64,000 nt of DNA from Microbacterium imperiale (GCF_017876655.1 NZ_JAGIOK010000001.1:930001-994000); one strand, 5' to 3'. Shown: positions 49,390-58,686, counted from the stretch's first letter. A program made the numbers and translations. The notes: generated from the sequence alone by a model not told the origin.

Positions 49390-50795
49390 TCGGCTCCTTC
49401 GGTGGGGATGCCCGCGTCGCGGGTGAGCAGATCGTCGATCGTCTCGCCGCGCACGATGACGCGCGCTTCGCCGTTCGAGACGGCGACCACGGGCGGACGC
49501 GGAACGTAGTTGTAGTTGCTCGCGAGCGAGAAGCAGTAGGCGCCGGTCGCCGGCACGGCGAGGAGGTCTCCGGGGGTCACGTCGCCGGGGAGGTATTCGG
49601 CGTCGACGACGATGTCGCCGGACTCGCAGTGCCGGCCGACCACGCGGGCCAGCGTCGGCGCGGCTTCGCTCGTGCGGCTGGCGACTCGCGCCGAGTACGA
49701 GGCGCCGTAGAGGGCGGGACGGGCGTTGTCGCTCATCCCGCCGTCGACGCTGACGTAGAGGCGCTCGAGCTCGTCACTGACCCGGACCGGCTTGGTGGTG
49801 CCGACCTCGTAGATCGTGACGCCGGCGCGCCCGACGATGGAGCGCCCCGGCTCGAAGGCGAGGGCGGGCAGCGGGATGCCGCGTGCGCCGCACTCACGGG
49901 CGACGGCGTCGACGATGCCGTCGGCGAGCTCTTCGATGTCGGTCGGGTCGTCGACGCTGGTGTACGCGATGCCGAACCCGCCGCCGAGGTTCATCAGGGG
50001 CACCTCTCCCCCGGCGAGCAGGCGCGCGTGCACCTCGACCAGTCGCGAGGCCGACTCGGCGAACCCGGCGGTGCCGAAGATCTGCGATCCGATGTGGCAG
50101 TGCATCCCGAGGAAGCGCAGCGACGGCAGCTCGCGGATCCGTGCGACGACGCGCTCGGCGTCGGTGAGGGCGAAGCCGAACTTCTGGTCCTCGTGCGCCG
50201 TCGCGAGGAAGTCGTGCGTCTCGGCGTGCACGCCGCTGTTGACCCGCACCAGGACGGGCTGCACCGCGCCGCGGGCCGCGGCGATCTCGGCGAGCCGGTC
50301 GATCTCGACGAGGCTGTCGACGATGACCGAGCCGACACCCAGCTCGACCGCGCGAGCCAGCTCGAGACGCGACTTATTGTTGCCGTGCAGGCCGATGCGA
50401 GCAGGATCGGCGCCGCCGGCGAGGGCGACGGCGAGCTCGCCGCCGGTCGCGACGTCGACCGCCAGCCCCTCACCGGTCACCCAGCGGACCACCTCGGTGC
50501 TGAGGAACGCCTTGCCGGCGTAGTAAACGCGCGCGGTCGTGCCGTGCCGCGCCGTCGCAGCGTCGAAGGCCTCTCGCACACGGCGGGCCTGCGCCACGAC
50601 GGCATCCTGGTCGAGCACGTACAGGGGCGTGCCGAACTGCTCGGCGAGGTCGGTGGCCAGCACGCCGCCGACGGTGAGCACGCCGTCTGCGGTGCGAGCC
50701 GCGGCGGGCGGCCAGATCGCGGCGACCAGCTCGTTCGCGTCAGCGGGAGCGTGGAGCCATTCCGGCACGGCGGGGCGGACGTCGGACGCGGACAC
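49386..50795 (-). CDS. lysA: Diaminopimelate decarboxylase
   Basis: Final lysine step: PLP-dependent decarboxylation of meso-diaminopimelate, 469 aa. The PLP Lys is in VYYAGKAFLS. HCHIGSQIFG, LGGGFGIAY and EPGRSIVGRAG are group motifs, and the C-terminal barrel has HCESGDIVV with the active-site Cys. The GTG start follows a 60-nt leader from a possible TAGACT -10. In relatives it often directly follows argS; here four genes intervene. Confidence 0.97.
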   Translation of the reverse strand: MSASDVRPAVPEWLHAPADANELVAAIWPPAAARTADGVLTVGGVLATDLAEQFGTPLYVLDQDAVVAQARRVREAFDAATARHGTTARVYYAGKAFLSTEVVRWVTGEGLAVDVATGGELAVALAGGADPARIGLHGNNKSRLELARAVELGVGSVIVDSLVEIDRLAEIAAARGAVQPVLVRVNSGVHAETHDFLATAHEDQKFGFALTDAERVVARIRELPSLRFLGMHCHIGSQIFGTAGFAESASRLVEVHARLLAGGEVPLMNLGGGFGIAYTSVDDPTDIEELADGIVDAVARECGARGIPLPALAFEPGRSIVGRAGVTIYEVGTTKPVRVSDELERLYVSVDGGMSDNARPALYGASYSARVASRTSEAAPTLARVVGRHCESGDIVVDAEYLPGDVTPGDLLAVPATGAYCFSLASNYNYVPRPPVVAVSNGEARVIVRGETIDDLLTRDAGIPTEGAE

Positions 50796-50855
50796 GGGAA
50801 CACCAATCGGGAGGAGCGTTGACCGCCCGGCAGACGGGGCCGCGACGGTGCCGCC

Positions 50856-50861
50856 AGTCTA
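50856..50861 (-). promoter_or_regulatory. Possible -10 (TAGACT) for lysA-hom-thrC-thrB
   Basis: TAGACT on the minus strand, about 60 nt before the lysA GTG, in the 154-bp gap after the regulator gene. No attenuator-like peptide or riboswitch was recognised in the leader. Confidence 0.38.
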
Positions 50862-50949
50862 GGACACTGCCCGCACGCGCTCCGCCCGCATGACGTCGGG
50901 CGTCGCGCCCGGATGAACCTGCCGCCGCGCGCCGGCCCCGCAGCGGCGA

Positions 50950-52866
50950 TCAGACGCCGTAAACCGACCCGCCCAGTGCCGACGCGAGCTCGGCGACGAC
51001 AGGGGCGATCGGTCCCGCGTCGACAGCGCCGCTTCCCGCCGCTCGCTCGGGTTCGGCCGGGCGCAGCGCCGCGAGCGCGCGGAGCATGCCCGGGTGATGC
51101 CCGACGTCGAGCGCGGCCCGCGCCACCAGCATCCACGCCGCCTCGTGCATGAGGTCACGCGGCGGGTCGGGCGTCTCGTCGAGCAGCGCCCGCGCCGCCG
51201 ACGCCGACGAAGTCCGGGCTGCGAGCAGGGGTCGCGCCCAGGGCTCGTACGGTCCGACATCGCCGTCGGGCAGCGACCGCGAGCCGTCCCGCACGGCAGC
51301 CGCGAGGGCGGCCATCGCGAGCAGGCCCCGGGTGAACCCGGGCATCTCGTCGGTCGCCGGCGGCGGCGGCCCCTGCCGGAAGGTCCACCGGAACCACCCC
51401 GTGAAAACCCGGGCGAGGGGTCGACCCTCGCGGGCGGCGAGGGCGTCGATCCGCTGCGCGTCGATGTCCGCGGCCGCGAGATCGTCGAGGGCGCACAGCG
51501 CCTGCATCCGGATCATCCGTCCGGCGATCTCGAACGAGGGAAGGTCGGCGCGTTCGGCAGCCGCCGTCATCTCGGCGCCGATGTCGCGACGCTCGGCGGC
51601 CAGGCCGGCGCGGGCGAAGGACTGCATCCACCGCGCGTTCAACCCGAAGCAGAGCAGTTGCGCGTCGCCGAGGTCTCGGGCGATCGCCTCGGCCTCGCGG
51701 GCTTCGGCCATGCGCACCGCCGTGCCCCGCGACTCGATCGCGATCGTCGCGAGCAGGCGCGCACGGCTGCGGCGAGACACATCGGCCGCCGGATCCGCGA
51801 GCGATCGCTCTGCCGCGCGGACGACCTCAGCGGCCCGGCCCGCGTCGTCCGAGCGGGTCCAGCTGGCCGGCACCTCGAAGCCGCCGATGACGCGTGCCAG
51901 CAGCGGTGCGTCGCCGAGACGCGCCGTCGCCGCGATGGCCTCGGCGCGCCGTTGCCCGGCCGCCGCGACCGACCCCGACGTCGCCAGCGGGCCGAGCAGG
52001 GCGGCGACACCTTCCACCTGCGAGCGCGGCCCGGCGTCCGACTGTGCCGCGGCGGTGCGCAGCAGCAGCTCCCCACCGTCGTCGGGCATCCGCAGCGCGG
52101 GGTCGTGACGGAGGATCGCCTGCTCGAGCGCCGCCAACCGCGACACCGGATTGATGCCGAACCGCTCGCGCAGCATTCCGCGAGCACGGGCGAGCACGGC
52201 GAGCGCCTCGGGCTGACGAGCGTCGCGATAGAGGGCGAGCGCGTAGAGCCTCCAGCCGCTCTCCCGCCAGGGGTCCGCCTCGACCTGAGGAGCCAGCGCG
52301 ACGGCCGCATCCGCCGCTCGCCCCGCCGCGAGGAGTTGCTCGGCGTGCGCCTCGACGAGGCGGGAACGCACCTCGGCCAGACGGGCGCGTTCGCGCTGGG
52401 CCCAGGGGCGCTCGGCGAACTCCGCGTACGGCTCACCGCGCCACTCGTCCCGAGCGCGCGCGATCGTCGCCGCCGCGGCGGGGTCTGCCGGCACGCTCCA
52501 CCCCGCGGCCGGACCGGGGAGCGCGGCGAGCGCGTCCTCGGCACGCCAGGCGTCGACTCGTGACGGCGGCAGTCGCAACGCGTACCCGAGCTCCACGCTC
52601 ACGAGCACCGTCGCCGGTGCCCGCGCCGGGCGCTGCGGCTCGAGCAGGCGGCGCAGTTCACCGACGAACGTGCGCACCGCCCCGACGGCCCCGACGGGCG
52701 GATCGTCCCACAGCTCCTCCACCAGCACCGTCGTGGGCACCGGCCGCCCGCGCGCGGTCAGGAGGATGCCGATGATCTCGCGATGGCGCGGCTTCGACAG
52801 GGTCACCGGCTGATCGCCGACGCGGAGGCGCATCGGCCCGAGCACGTCGAGGCTGACTCCGGTCAC
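50950..52866 (-). CDS. SARP-type transcriptional regulator with BTAD domain
   Basis: A 638-aa regulator. An N-terminal OmpR-like winged helix (VSLDVLGPMRLRVGDQPVTL, then PRHREIIGILLTARGRPV and LWDDPPVGAVGAVRTFVGEL) is followed by a bacterial transcriptional activation domain (about residues 105-245, with AHAEQLLAAGRAADAAVAL and GMLRERFGINPVSRL). The C-terminal ~390 residues are helical and repeat-like, with no NTPase motif. The GTG start lies 6 nt after a TACAAT -10. Two direct repeats cover its -35 zone. It is divergent from an SDR gene, the likely target along with itself. The inducing signal is unknown. Confidence 0.88.
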   Translation of the reverse strand: MTGVSLDVLGPMRLRVGDQPVTLSKPRHREIIGILLTARGRPVPTTVLVEELWDDPPVGAVGAVRTFVGELRRLLEPQRPARAPATVLVSVELGYALRLPPSRVDAWRAEDALAALPGPAAGWSVPADPAAAATIARARDEWRGEPYAEFAERPWAQRERARLAEVRSRLVEAHAEQLLAAGRAADAAVALAPQVEADPWRESGWRLYALALYRDARQPEALAVLARARGMLRERFGINPVSRLAALEQAILRHDPALRMPDDGGELLLRTAAAQSDAGPRSQVEGVAALLGPLATSGSVAAAGQRRAEAIAATARLGDAPLLARVIGGFEVPASWTRSDDAGRAAEVVRAAERSLADPAADVSRRSRARLLATIAIESRGTAVRMAEAREAEAIARDLGDAQLLCFGLNARWMQSFARAGLAAERRDIGAEMTAAAERADLPSFEIAGRMIRMQALCALDDLAAADIDAQRIDALAAREGRPLARVFTGWFRWTFRQGPPPPATDEMPGFTRGLLAMAALAAAVRDGSRSLPDGDVGPYEPWARPLLAARTSSASAARALLDETPDPPRDLMHEAAWMLVARAALDVGHHPGMLRALAALRPAEPERAAGSGAVDAGPIAPVVAELASALGGSVYGV

Positions 52867-52872
52867 CCGGCG

Positions 52873-52878
52873 ATTGTA
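52873..52878 (-). promoter_or_regulatory. -10 element of an apparently leaderless SARP-gene promoter
   Basis: TACAAT, CGCCGG (6 nt), then GTG at 52866 on the minus strand. This is one of the -10 boxes closest to consensus in the window. Confidence 0.6.
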
Positions 52879-52889
52879 CGGAGCGACGC

Positions 52890-52910
52890 GCTGATCGGCC
52901 GCTGATCGGC
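52890..52910. promoter_or_regulatory. Direct repeats with 11-bp period, likely SARP operator
   Basis: GCTGATCGGC occurs at 52890-52899 and 52901-52910, one helical turn apart. If the transcript starts at the GTG (52866), they cover about -24 to -44. SARP-type activators are known to bind tandem repeats of 11-bp period overlapping -35. Confidence 0.6.
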
Positions 52911-52968
52911 GCCGCCCACGATGGTCCCCGACCACGGGCGCCGCGGCGGTGCCCGGTGAGAGGAAGAC

Positions 52969-53760
52969 ATGGACCTGGATCTCGGCGGACGTTCCGCCTT
53001 CGTCAGCGGCTCGACGGCCGGCATCGGCCTGGCGATCGCCCGCTCGCTCCTGCGAGAAGGTGCCGACGTCATCATCAACGGGCGGGACGAGCGCCGCGTC
53101 GCGGACGCGGTGGCCGGCCTGCGCGCGGAGTTCCCCCGCGCCGATGTCGACGGTGTCGCGGCGGACTTCGCCTCGGACGCCGAATCGACAGCCCTGTGCG
53201 ACCGGCTGCCCGACGTCGACATCCTCGTGAACAACGTGGGACTGTTCGAGCAGCGCGCGTTCGCCGACATCGACGATGCGGCGTGGCGGCACTACATCGA
53301 CGTCAACGTCCTCAGCGGCGTGCGATTGAGCCGCCGGATGCTGCCGGGCATGATCGATCGGGGATGGGGCCGCGTCGTCTTCGTCAGCAGCGAGTCGGGC
53401 GTCGACGTCCCCGGCGACATGATCCACTACGGCGCTTCGAAGGCGGCCGTCGCCGCGATCGCCAACGGCCTGGCCAAGCTCACCCGCGGCACAGCCGTCA
53501 CCGTCAACACCGTCCTCGGCGGGCCGACCTTCTCGGACGGCGTCGCGGCCGCGGTCACGGCCGTCGCGGCGCAGAGCGGACTGCCGGTCGACGACATGAA
53601 GCGCGCGATCATCGGAACGCGCACGACGACGCTGCTCGAGCGGTTCATCGAGCCCGACGAGATCGCCGCGGCGGTCACCTACCTGGCCAGTCCCCGAGCC
53701 TCGGCCACGAACGGCGCCGCGATGCGCGTCGACGGCGGCGTCCTGCCCACCGTGTACTGA
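52969..53760 (+). CDS. Short-chain dehydrogenase/reductase
   Basis: A 263-aa classical SDR. The cofactor motif is SGSTAGIGLAIA, with NGRDERR after strand 2 suggesting NADPH preference. NNVG, VSSESGVDVPGDMIHYGASK (catalytic Ser, Tyr and Lys) and the C-terminal SATNGAAMRVDGG complete the fold. The ATG follows GAGAGGAAG. Substrate unknown. Divergent from the SARP-type regulator with 102 bp between, it is the most probable regulated target. Confidence 0.93.
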   Translation: MDLDLGGRSAFVSGSTAGIGLAIARSLLREGADVIINGRDERRVADAVAGLRAEFPRADVDGVAADFASDAESTALCDRLPDVDILVNNVGLFEQRAFADIDDAAWRHYIDVNVLSGVRLSRRMLPGMIDRGWGRVVFVSSESGVDVPGDMIHYGASKAAVAAIANGLAKLTRGTAVTVNTVLGGPTFSDGVAAAVTAVAAQSGLPVDDMKRAIIGTRTTTLLERFIEPDEIAAAVTYLASPRASATNGAAMRVDGGVLPTVY

Positions 53761-53788
53761 CGGTCGAGGCCGGGGTCGGGCTCGACCG
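53761..53788. terminator. Hairpin between convergent SDR and YdeI-like genes
   Basis: CGGTCGAG (53761-53768) pairs perfectly with CTCGACCG (53781-53788) around a 12-nt loop, directly after the SDR stop and 5 bp from the opposite stop. Confidence 0.55.
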
Positions 53789-53793
53789 CGTGG

Positions 53794-54384
53794 TCAGCCC
53801 TCGTCGGTCGGCGCGGCCGCCAGCCGCTCCACCGCGCGGCGGACGCGCGCCGACCGGGTCGCGCCCGGTGCCGCCGAGAGGATCGGATGCAGCACGGAAT
53901 ACCTCTCGGCGGCCCGCAGCCCGGCGAACGCCGCCGCCGCTGCCGGCGATGCGGCGAGCGCGGCGGCGAGGTCGTCGGGTACGGCCGCGGCGGCTTGTCC
54001 GGCGTAGGCGCGCTCCCAGCGGCCGTCCGCCCGGGCCCGCTCGATCTCGGCGTGGCCGCGCGGCCGCATCCGCCCGTCGGCGATGAGGCGCGCGACGATC
54101 TCGACGTTGCGCTGCGACCAGATCGACCGCGCGCGCCGCGGCGTGTACAGCTGCAGGAACGTCGCGTCGTCGCGGGTGTTGCGCCGGCCGTCGATCCATC
54201 CGCTGCACAGCGCCTCGTCGAGCGCTTCCGCGTAGGTCAGCGACGTCGGCTCGGTGACGCCCTTCTTGGCGAGCACGAGCTGCACGCCGTCCGAGGTGTC
54301 TTCGTGAGCGTCGAGCCAGGCGCGCCACGCGGCGGCGTCGGCGACGATCAGCGGCTCGGCCGGCGTCGCGGCATCCTCGGTCAT
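53794..54384 (-). CDS. YdeI/OmpD-associated family protein
   Basis: A 196-aa protein of the YdeI/bacteriocin-protection (YdeI_OmpD) family. Family markers are GVQLVLAKKGVTEPTSLTYA, EALDEALCSGWIDGRRN, FLQLYTPRRARSIWSQRN and the helical C-terminal AVPDDLAAALAASP. The ATG at 54384 has GGGGG five bases upstream; a GTG at 54414 overlapping the upstream stop is an alternative. Molecular function is unknown. It shares a direction with, and lies 22 bp from, the LmeA-like gene. Confidence 0.87.
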   Translation of the reverse strand: MTEDAATPAEPLIVADAAAWRAWLDAHEDTSDGVQLVLAKKGVTEPTSLTYAEALDEALCSGWIDGRRNTRDDATFLQLYTPRRARSIWSQRNVEIVARLIADGRMRPRGHAEIERARADGRWERAYAGQAAAAVPDDLAAALAASPAAAAAFAGLRAAERYSVLHPILSAAPGATRSARVRRAVERLAAAPTDEG

Positions 54385-54406
54385 CTCATCCCCCGACTCG
54401 GCGCGG

Positions 54407-55225
54407 TCAGTCACAGGTCCCGTTGGCCTGCAGGGCGGGATCGCGGATGATCGCGCCGTCGACGTCGACCTCCGCCACCAGGGCGCCCGGCTCGACGCGC
54501 ACCTCACGCACCGTCAGTCCCGCGGGCAAGCGGTCGCGCACGCAGATCGGATACGACTGCAGCACCGCGTCAGCAGCCGAGCCGAACCGCTCGCGCAGCG
54601 CATCGCCCGTCAGCTCGGCGCCGCCCAGGCGCACGGCCTCGGGCGAGAGCACAATGTCACCGTCGGTCACGCTCGGTCGCAGGTCGAGGCCGAGCGGCAC
54701 CGTCAGCGCGAAGAGGGGCAGCTCGACCTCCACCTGCACGTCGGGCGGCGCCAGCACGATCCCGGTGTCGGGTACACCCTCGACCTGGGCGAGCAGCGTC
54801 TGCAGCTGATCCTCCGAGAACACCACCGTCGCCTCAGCCGCGCCGATGTCGCCCCCGTCCATACGGATGGGGACCTCGCGCGCCCGCACCGACACATCGG
54901 CGACGACATCGCCGAGCGGCACGTCGTCACTCGAGACGTCGAGCCGGTCGAGCGTCCCGCCGAGCACCTGCGGCAGCACCGGCTCGTCGACACCGACATC
55001 CACCTGCTGGTCCTCGGGCAGGGCGAGCTGCGTGATGACCTGCTGACGCACCGTGCTCGTGACGATCTCGCGCGTGATGTGCTCGGCGACGAACCACGCG
55101 GCGATCGCGAGTCCGACCACCACGACCGCGGCGATGATCCAGGGCAGGGCGCGACGACGGCGGCGGCGCGGCGCGGATGCCGCTGCCTCGGGCAACGGCA
55201 GCGTGGGCTGCGTCTCGCCGCTCAC
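54407..55225 (-). CDS. LmeA-like (DUF2993) phospholipid-binding protein
   Basis: A 272-aa cell-envelope protein of the DUF2993 family, which includes mycobacterial LmeA. A cytoplasmic tail with a polybasic stretch (RRRRRR) precedes one transmembrane helix (about residues 28-50, WIIAAVVVVGLAIAAWFVAE). The extracytoplasmic beta-rich domain has repeated amphipathic strands (VLGGTLDRLDVSSDDVPLGD, VPIRMDGGDI), and two Cys near the C-terminus may form a disulfide. The GTG start lies four bases after the argS stop, so they are cotranscribed. Confidence 0.82.
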   Translation of the reverse strand: MSGETQPTLPLPEAAASAPRRRRRRALPWIIAAVVVVGLAIAAWFVAEHITREIVTSTVRQQVITQLALPEDQQVDVGVDEPVLPQVLGGTLDRLDVSSDDVPLGDVVADVSVRAREVPIRMDGGDIGAAEATVVFSEDQLQTLLAQVEGVPDTGIVLAPPDVQVEVELPLFALTVPLGLDLRPSVTDGDIVLSPEAVRLGGAELTGDALRERFGSAADAVLQSYPICVRDRLPAGLTVREVRVEPGALVAEVDVDGAIIRDPALQANGTCD

Positions 55226-55229
55226 CGGG

Positions 55230-56897
55230 TCACATCCGCTCGGGAGCGCTGACGCCGAGCAGGTCGAGCCCGTTGCGCAGCACCTGCCCCGTGGCGTCGT
55301 TGAGCCACAGGCGGGTGCGGTGCAGGTCGGTGACCTCCTCGTCACCGAGGGGCGTCACCCGGCAGTTGTCGTACCACCGGTGGTAGAGGCTCGCGAGCTC
55401 CTCGAGGTAGCGCGCGACGCGGTGCGGCTCGCGCAGCTCGGCGGCGAAGGCGACCACGCGCGGGAACTCCTGCAGCGCACCGAGCAGCGCCGACTCGGTC
55501 TCGTGGTCGAGCAGCTCCGGCGCGAACGCGTCGCGGGTGACACCCGAGTCAGCGGCGTTGCGCGCGACGTTGTGCGTGCGGGCGTGGGCGTACTGCACGT
55601 AGAAGACGGGGTTGTCGTTCGTGCGCTTCTGCAGGATCTCGGGGTCGAGCGTCAGCGGCGAGTCGGCGGGGTAGCGCGCGAGCGAATAGCGCAGCGCATC
55701 GGTGCCCAGCCAGTCGCGCAGGTCGTCGAGCTCGATGATGTTGCCGGCCCGCTTCGACAGACGCGCACCGTTGACCGACACGAGCTGCCCGATGAGCACC
55801 TCGATGTCCTTCTCGGGGTCGTCACCGGCTGCGCCTGCGAGCGCCTTGAGGCGGTGGACGTAGCCGTGGTGGTCGGCGCCGAGCAGGTAGATCTTGTGCG
55901 CGAAACCGCGGTCGCCCTTGTTGAGGTAGTACGCGGCGTCGGCGGCGAAGTAGGTGTACTCGCCGTTGGAGCGGCGGATGACGCGGTCCTTGTCGTCGCC
56001 GAAGTCGGTCGTGCGCACCCACACGGCGTCGCCTTGATCGAAGACATGCCCCTGAGCGCGCAGCCGGTCGACGGCCTGGTCGACGAGGCTCGGCCCGCCG
56101 TCCGCGGGGGTCGCGTGCAGCAGGCGCTCGCTGAAGTACACGTCGAAGTGCACGTTGAACTTCTCGAGAGACTGCTTCAGATCGGCCATCTGCAGTTCGT
56201 AGCCGAGGTCGAGGGCGACCTGCTCCTGCTCGTCCTGCGACAGGGTGAGCAGGTCGGGGCGGGCCGCCAGCACCCGCTGGGCGAGGTCGTCGATGTACGC
56301 CCCCGGGTAGCCGTCCTCGGGCGTGGGCTCGCCCTTCGCGCTGGCGAGGACCGAGCGCCCGAACCGCTGCATCTGCGCGCCGGCGTCGTTGATGTAGAAC
56401 TCGCGCACCAGCTCGGCGCCGCTGGCCAGCAGCAGTCGCGCGATGGCGTCGCCGAGCGCGGCCCACCGGGTGTGTCCGATGTGCATGGGGCCCGTGGGGT
56501 TGGCGCTGACGAACTCGAGGTTGATGCTGTTGCCGGCCTGGCTGTCGTTGCGACCGAACGCCTCGCCCGCCTCGACGATCTGGCGCGCGAGGGCGCCGGC
56601 GGCGGCGGCATCCAGTCGGATGTTGATGAATCCGGGACCGGCGACCTCGACCGAGGCCACACCGGGGGTCTCGGCGAGCGCCGCGGCGATCTCGGCGGCG
56701 AACTCGCGCGGGTTGGCTCCGACGCGCTTGGCCAGCTTCATCGCCGCGTTCGAGGCCCAGTCGCCGTGGTCGCGGTTCTTGGGCCGCTCGAACACGAAGT
56801 CGGCGGCGGTCAGTCCCTCGCTCGATCCGGGGCGTCGCGCCTCGGCGAGCGGGGCGACGACGGACAGGAGCGCTTCGGCGAGGGCATCGGGATTCAT
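55230..56897 (-). CDS. argS: Arginyl-tRNA synthetase
   Basis: Class I synthetase charging tRNA-Arg, 555 aa. An N-terminal ArgRS additional domain is followed by [19 protein letters not shown] (HIGH motif) and the KMSKS counterpart LSKRAGN. The C-terminal DALR anticodon domain ends at [12 protein letters not shown]. The ATG at 56897 has GGAGGG six bases upstream and TAGAAT nine bases upstream. The DUF2993 gene follows by four bases. A tRNA-Arg gene lies 1.8 kb away. Confidence 0.98.
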   Translation of the reverse strand: MNPDALAEALLSVVAPLAEARRPGSSEGLTAADFVFERPKNRDHGDWASNAAMKLAKRVGANPREFAAEIAAALAETPGVASVEVAGPGFINIRLDAAAAGALARQIVEAGEAFGRNDSQAGNSINLEFVSANPTGPMHIGHTRWAALGDAIARLLLASGAELVREFYINDAGAQMQRFGRSVLASAKGEPTPEDGYPGAYIDDLAQRVLAARPDLLTLSQDEQEQVALDLGYELQMADLKQSLEKFNVHFDVYFSERLLHATPADGGPSLVDQAVDRLRAQGHVFDQGDAVWVRTTDFGDDKDRVIRRSNGEYTYFAADAAYYLNKGDRGFAHKIYLLGADHHGYVHRLKALAGAAGDDPEKDIEVLIGQLVSVNGARLSKRAGNIIELDDLRDWLGTDALRYSLARYPADSPLTLDPEILQKRTNDNPVFYVQYAHARTHNVARNAADSGVTRDAFAPELLDHETESALLGALQEFPRVVAFAAELREPHRVARYLEELASLYHRWYDNCRVTPLGDEEVTDLHRTRLWLNDATGQVLRNGLDLLGVSAPERM

Positions 56898-56906
56898 AGC
56901 CCTCCG

Positions 56907-56912
56907 ATTCTA
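56907..56912 (-). promoter_or_regulatory. Possible -10 (TAGAAT) of argS
   Basis: TAGAAT followed nine bases later by the argS ATG, with a GGAGGG between them; a very short leader rather than strictly leaderless. Confidence 0.42.
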
Positions 56913-56944
56913 GGCGGGCCGCCGGTGATCGCCGTCCGTGCGGG

Positions 56945-57772
56945 TCAGGCGATCGAGATGAACGCGACGTGATCGTCGGCCACGGGATCCGCGACCGAGG
57001 CGTCACCGTCCGCGATCGCGGCATCGACCCGCAGATGGGTCAGCGCGATGTTGCCGCCGTAGTAGCTGAGGAAGGCGCAGTCGGCGGCGTCTCGGCCCGT
57101 CGCGATCCGCACGAGACCGCGCCGGTTCGACAGCCGCGTCGCGTCGATGACGTACCAGGAGCCGTCGAGATAGGCCTCGGCCACCGCGTGGAAGTCCATC
57201 GGTCGCAGGCCGGGCGCGTAGCAGGCGACATACCGCGCGGGAACGTCCATCGCTCGCAGCAGCGCGATCACGAGGTGCGCGTAGTCGCGACATACGCCCT
57301 GTCCGCTGGCGAGCGTCGTGACCGCCGAGTCGGTGCCCAGGCTCAGCCCGGGTGCGTAGGTGGTACTCGTCGCCACGAAGTCGCTGACCGCCGTGATCAG
57401 TTCCCGCCCGTGCAGCCCGCGGAACTGCCGCCGAGCCTGCGCGAACACCTCATCCGACTGCGCGTACCGGCTGGGCCGCAGGTAGGCGATTGTCTCGAGC
57501 TCGCTGGCCGGCGCCGGGTCGGCCGTCCCGTCGACCACGGCGCGGTAGCGCACCGACACCGTGCCCGCCTCACCCACGAGACGGTGGATGCGGCTGCCGC
57601 CGGCCGATCCGGCGGGATCGACGATCTCGGCGACGGCGAGCTCACGATCACCGAGCGTGACCGTCAGGCGTTCCTCGGCGAAGGGCACCGCGCGAGCGGC
57701 CGCGACCTGAAGGATGACGTCGACGGGACCGGTCATCTGGAGGTCGAGCTCCGCCGTCAGGATGCGCTGCAC
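56945..57772 (-). CDS. Transglutaminase-like domain protein
   Basis: A 275-aa cytoplasmic protein with an N-terminal beta domain and a C-terminal transglutaminase-like fold. The catalytic triad is visible: C161 in GQGVCRDYAHLV, H195 in MDFHAVAEAY and D210 in YVIDATRLS. The GTG at 57772 has GAGG eight bases upstream. This is the form found widely in bacteria, probably a peptidase or amidase rather than a cross-linking enzyme. It is divergent from the SGNH hydrolase gene. Confidence 0.9.
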   Translation of the reverse strand: MQRILTAELDLQMTGPVDVILQVAAARAVPFAEERLTVTLGDRELAVAEIVDPAGSAGGSRIHRLVGEAGTVSVRYRAVVDGTADPAPASELETIAYLRPSRYAQSDEVFAQARRQFRGLHGRELITAVSDFVATSTTYAPGLSLGTDSAVTTLASGQGVCRDYAHLVIALLRAMDVPARYVACYAPGLRPMDFHAVAEAYLDGSWYVIDATRLSNRRGLVRIATGRDAADCAFLSYYGGNIALTHLRVDAAIADGDASVADPVADDHVAFISIA

Positions 57773-57838
57773 CGAGCAATCCTCGCACGCGGATGACACG
57801 GTTCGACCGCCCCCGAGCTGCACCGCTCGCGCATGACG

Positions 57839-57844
57839 TACCCT
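57839..57844 (+). promoter_or_regulatory. -10 element of an apparently leaderless SGNH gene
   Basis: TACCCT, CAGCGT (6 nt), then GTG at 57851. This argues against the in-frame ATG at 57833, which precedes the box. Confidence 0.5.
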
Positions 57845-57850
57845 CAGCGT

Positions 57851-58654
57851 GTGCACACCCGAATCGCACTCCCCCACCGCCGTCTGACGTGGGCCGTCAC
57901 GGCTGTCGCGGTCGCCGCCGTCGCGGTCGCTCTCGCCGCCGTGTGGCGCCCCGCGCCGGCTCCCGCCGCCCCCGCCGCTGCCGCCGGATCGGCGGTCGTC
58001 GCCACGGATGCCGCACCGCTGAGCCTGCCCGCGGGTGCGCGCGTCCTCGTCTTCGGCGACTCGTGGACCTACGGTTCCGCGGCGACCCATCCGACCGAGG
58101 GCTACGCGTACGTCCTGGCTGAACGCACCGGTTGGACCACCATCGTCAACGGCGTCCGCGGCAGCGGCTACCTCAAGCCCGGCATCGACGGCCCGTCGTT
58201 CGGCGACCGCATCGCCGCGCTCGACCCGGCGCTCGACCCCGACCTCGTGATCGTGCAGGGCTCCATCAACGACCGCAAGCAAGGCGCCGCCGGCTATCGG
58301 GATGCCGTGAACGCCGCGTGGGACGACCTCGCGGCGACCTACCCTGAGGCCCGCATCGTCATCCTTGGCCCGGCGCCGCAGGTGCTCCCGATCGAGTCCG
58401 AGACGGCCCGCATCGACCGCGACCTCGCCGACCTCGCCGCCGCGCGCGGCTGGTGGTACCTCTCCCCCATCGTGGAGCAATGGATCACCGACGCCAACTA
58501 CCGCGACGTCATCGACACGAGCGCCACGGGCCGCGACCACCCCTCGACCGCAGGACACGCCTACCTCGCCGACCGCCTCGCGGCGGATCTCGCCGCGATC
58601 ACCGAGGCACCGGCCGTCGCCGCCGAACCCGCCCCGCAGCCCCTCGTCCCCTGA
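57851..58654 (+). CDS. SGNH/GDSL-family esterase, membrane-anchored or secreted
   Basis: A 267-aa protein with an N-terminal hydrophobic helix (about residues 12-32) after RR, then an Ala/Pro-rich linker. The SGNH core has the nucleophile S71 in VFGDSWTYG, Gly in NGVRGSGYL, Asn in VQGSINDRK and His in RDHPSTAGHAYL (H230). The Asp normally three residues before this His is a Gly here, with Asp directly adjacent at 229. It probably deacylates an envelope polysaccharide or lipid. The GTG start was chosen from the promoter position. tRNA-Arg follows. Confidence 0.86.
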   Translation: MHTRIALPHRRLTWAVTAVAVAAVAVALAAVWRPAPAPAAPAAAAGSAVVATDAAPLSLPAGARVLVFGDSWTYGSAATHPTEGYAYVLAERTGWTTIVNGVRGSGYLKPGIDGPSFGDRIAALDPALDPDLVIVQGSINDRKQGAAGYRDAVNAAWDDLAATYPEARIVILGPAPQVLPIESETARIDRDLADLAAARGWWYLSPIVEQWITDANYRDVIDTSATGRDHPSTAGHAYLADRLAADLAAITEAPAVAAEPAPQPLVP

Positions 58655-58686
58655 CCGGGATGGTCGAGTCCCCGCACCCCGCGGTG

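Noticed and set aside
50796..50949. Lysine or threonine riboswitch or attenuator before lysA
   Set aside because: No L-box-like fold, leader peptide rich in Lys/Thr or terminator/antiterminator pair could be drawn by hand in this 154-bp stretch.
56898..56944. T-box leader upstream of argS
   Set aside because: The gap is too short and lacks the T-box consensus.
57833..57850. ATG at 57833 as the SGNH hydrolase start
   Set aside because: The -10 box TACCCT at 57839-57844 lies downstream of this ATG, and GTG at 57851 has the 6-nt spacing seen in other genes. The ATG cannot be strictly excluded.
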